Positions 52,298 to 52,666 of a stretch of 52,666 bases of DNA are shown here, piece by piece. The position numbers and the translations under genes were made by a program. Numbering within the stretch: position 1 is the stretch's first letter; every line of letters begins with the position of its first letter. This DNA is from Ruegeria sp. R14_0. GTDB taxonomy: Bacteria > Pseudomonadota > Alphaproteobacteria > Rhodobacterales > Rhodobacteraceae. The stretch covers positions 1 to 52,666 of the forward strand of contig NZ_JAGHRC010000013.1 of NCBI RefSeq assembly GCF_017743975.1, given 5' to 3'. Under the pieces are notes generated by a model. That model was given only the letters and a program-made list of their open reading frames with translations, did not search any database and was not told the origin of the DNA.

Positions 52298-52666
52298 TCA
52301 TTGTGAACCGGAACCCCCGTAGATCACCACATCCCTGTCCACGAGCACGGTGACCGAGGCACCCTGATCGACATAGATCGTCGGTGCGATCGAAACCTGC
52401 TCGGCGATGACGGACCCGACCGCATCCTGCAGGTCGCTGCCGACATCGCCCAGGACGATGCTTGTCGTCTCGTTGTTGGCACTTTCCGCCGCCACGGCCG
52501 GTGCTGCCCCGATCACGGAAATCAGCGCCGCGCCACCGAAGCGCTCGGCGAACTTGGTGTCCACGAGACCGGTGAGGCCTGAGCGACCGAGTTGATCGCC
52601 GCCCACGGCGGAGATTTCCATCGAGGTTCCGTCCGGTGTCAGAACGCGGGTCCAGAGGATTAGGAT
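52298..52666 (-). CDS. virB10: VirB10 conjugation protein, C-terminal part
   Basis: The C-terminal part of a VirB10/TrbI protein; the frame is open to the right window edge. The sequence LWTRVLTPDGTSMEIS followed by GGDQLGRSGLTGLVD is typical of VirB10, as is the ending VDQGASVTVLVDRDVVIYGG. VirB10 spans both membranes and links the ATPases to the outer-membrane core. It is followed by virB11 on the same strand, as in classical virB operons. The N-terminus lies outside the window. Confidence 0.9.
   Translation of the reverse strand: MLILWTRVLTPDGTSMEISAVGGDQLGRSGLTGLVDTKFAERFGGAALISVIGAAPAVAAESANNETTSIVLGDVGSDLQDAVGSVIAEQVSIAPTIYVDQGASVTVLVDRDVVIYGGSGSQ

Overview
The window looks like part of a large conjugative repABC plasmid from a roseobacter-type alphaproteobacterium (Rhodobacteraceae). 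The reasons are a complete repA-repB-repC replicon, VirB/VirD4-type conjugation genes, plasmid housekeeping families typical of these bacteria (DUF736, DUF1403 with ScpB, DUF2493, a strawberry-notch helicase, a Toprim protein) and high-GC coding throughout. I see no chromosomal core genes, rRNA, tRNA, CRISPR or transposase.

Layout. (1) 1-7022: plasmid accessory block with the 3' part of a strawberry-notch helicase, an overlapping Toprim protein, a DUF2493/SLOG protein, an orphan XRE regulator and a DUF4143 ATPase. (2) 7342-7916 and 27731-28305: a 575-bp direct repeat, each copy carrying a DUF736 gene, bracketing about 20 kb. (3) Inside the repeats: the repABC replicon (8126-12007) with two copies of a parS-like palindrome; a tyrosine recombinase with a dif-like inverted repeat at its 5' end; DUF1403 and ScpB; and a defence island. 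The island holds AbiEi-AbiEii plus a nucleotidyl-cyclase-like protein, a pRiA4b ORF-3 protein, a TerB/ATPase/helicase trio matching the Shango system, and a SIR2-HerA pair. (4) 28306-34119: mobilisation region with a candidate oriT, a MobC/VirD1-like protein, a VirD2-type relaxase and the VirD4 coupling protein. (5) 34468-51116: benzoate degradation cargo. (6) 51235-52666: VirB11 and the C-terminal part of VirB10 on the minus strand, so the catabolic cargo sits between the convergent virD and virB gene sets.

The cargo encodes a nearly complete ortho-cleavage route. BenABC and BenD turn benzoate into catechol, an intradiol dioxygenase opens it to cis,cis-muconate, CatB makes muconolactone, and a CatD-like hydrolase makes 3-oxoadipate. 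Uptake is covered by a five-gene branched-chain-type ABC transporter and a BenE symporter, and one LysR regulator is present. The end of the pathway is unusual. There is no thiolase (PcaF/CatF) and no recognisable muconolactone isomerase (CatC). Instead there is a beta-keto acid cleavage enzyme (BKACE/DUF849) followed by CoA-transferase subunits that resemble the acetoacetate type (ScoAB) more than PcaIJ. I infer that 3-oxoadipate plus acetyl-CoA is cleaved to acetoacetate plus succinyl-CoA, and that the transferase then activates the acetoacetate with that succinyl-CoA. Two small unassigned proteins in the same operon (an SCP2-like protein and a Cys-rich 68-residue protein) are candidates for missing functions.

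The findings I rate highest are this alternative 3-oxoadipate ending, the AbiE operon with an added cyclase-like gene, the repeat-bracketed replicon plus defence block, the dif-like and oriT-like sites, and the terminator that overlaps the 5' end of benE.
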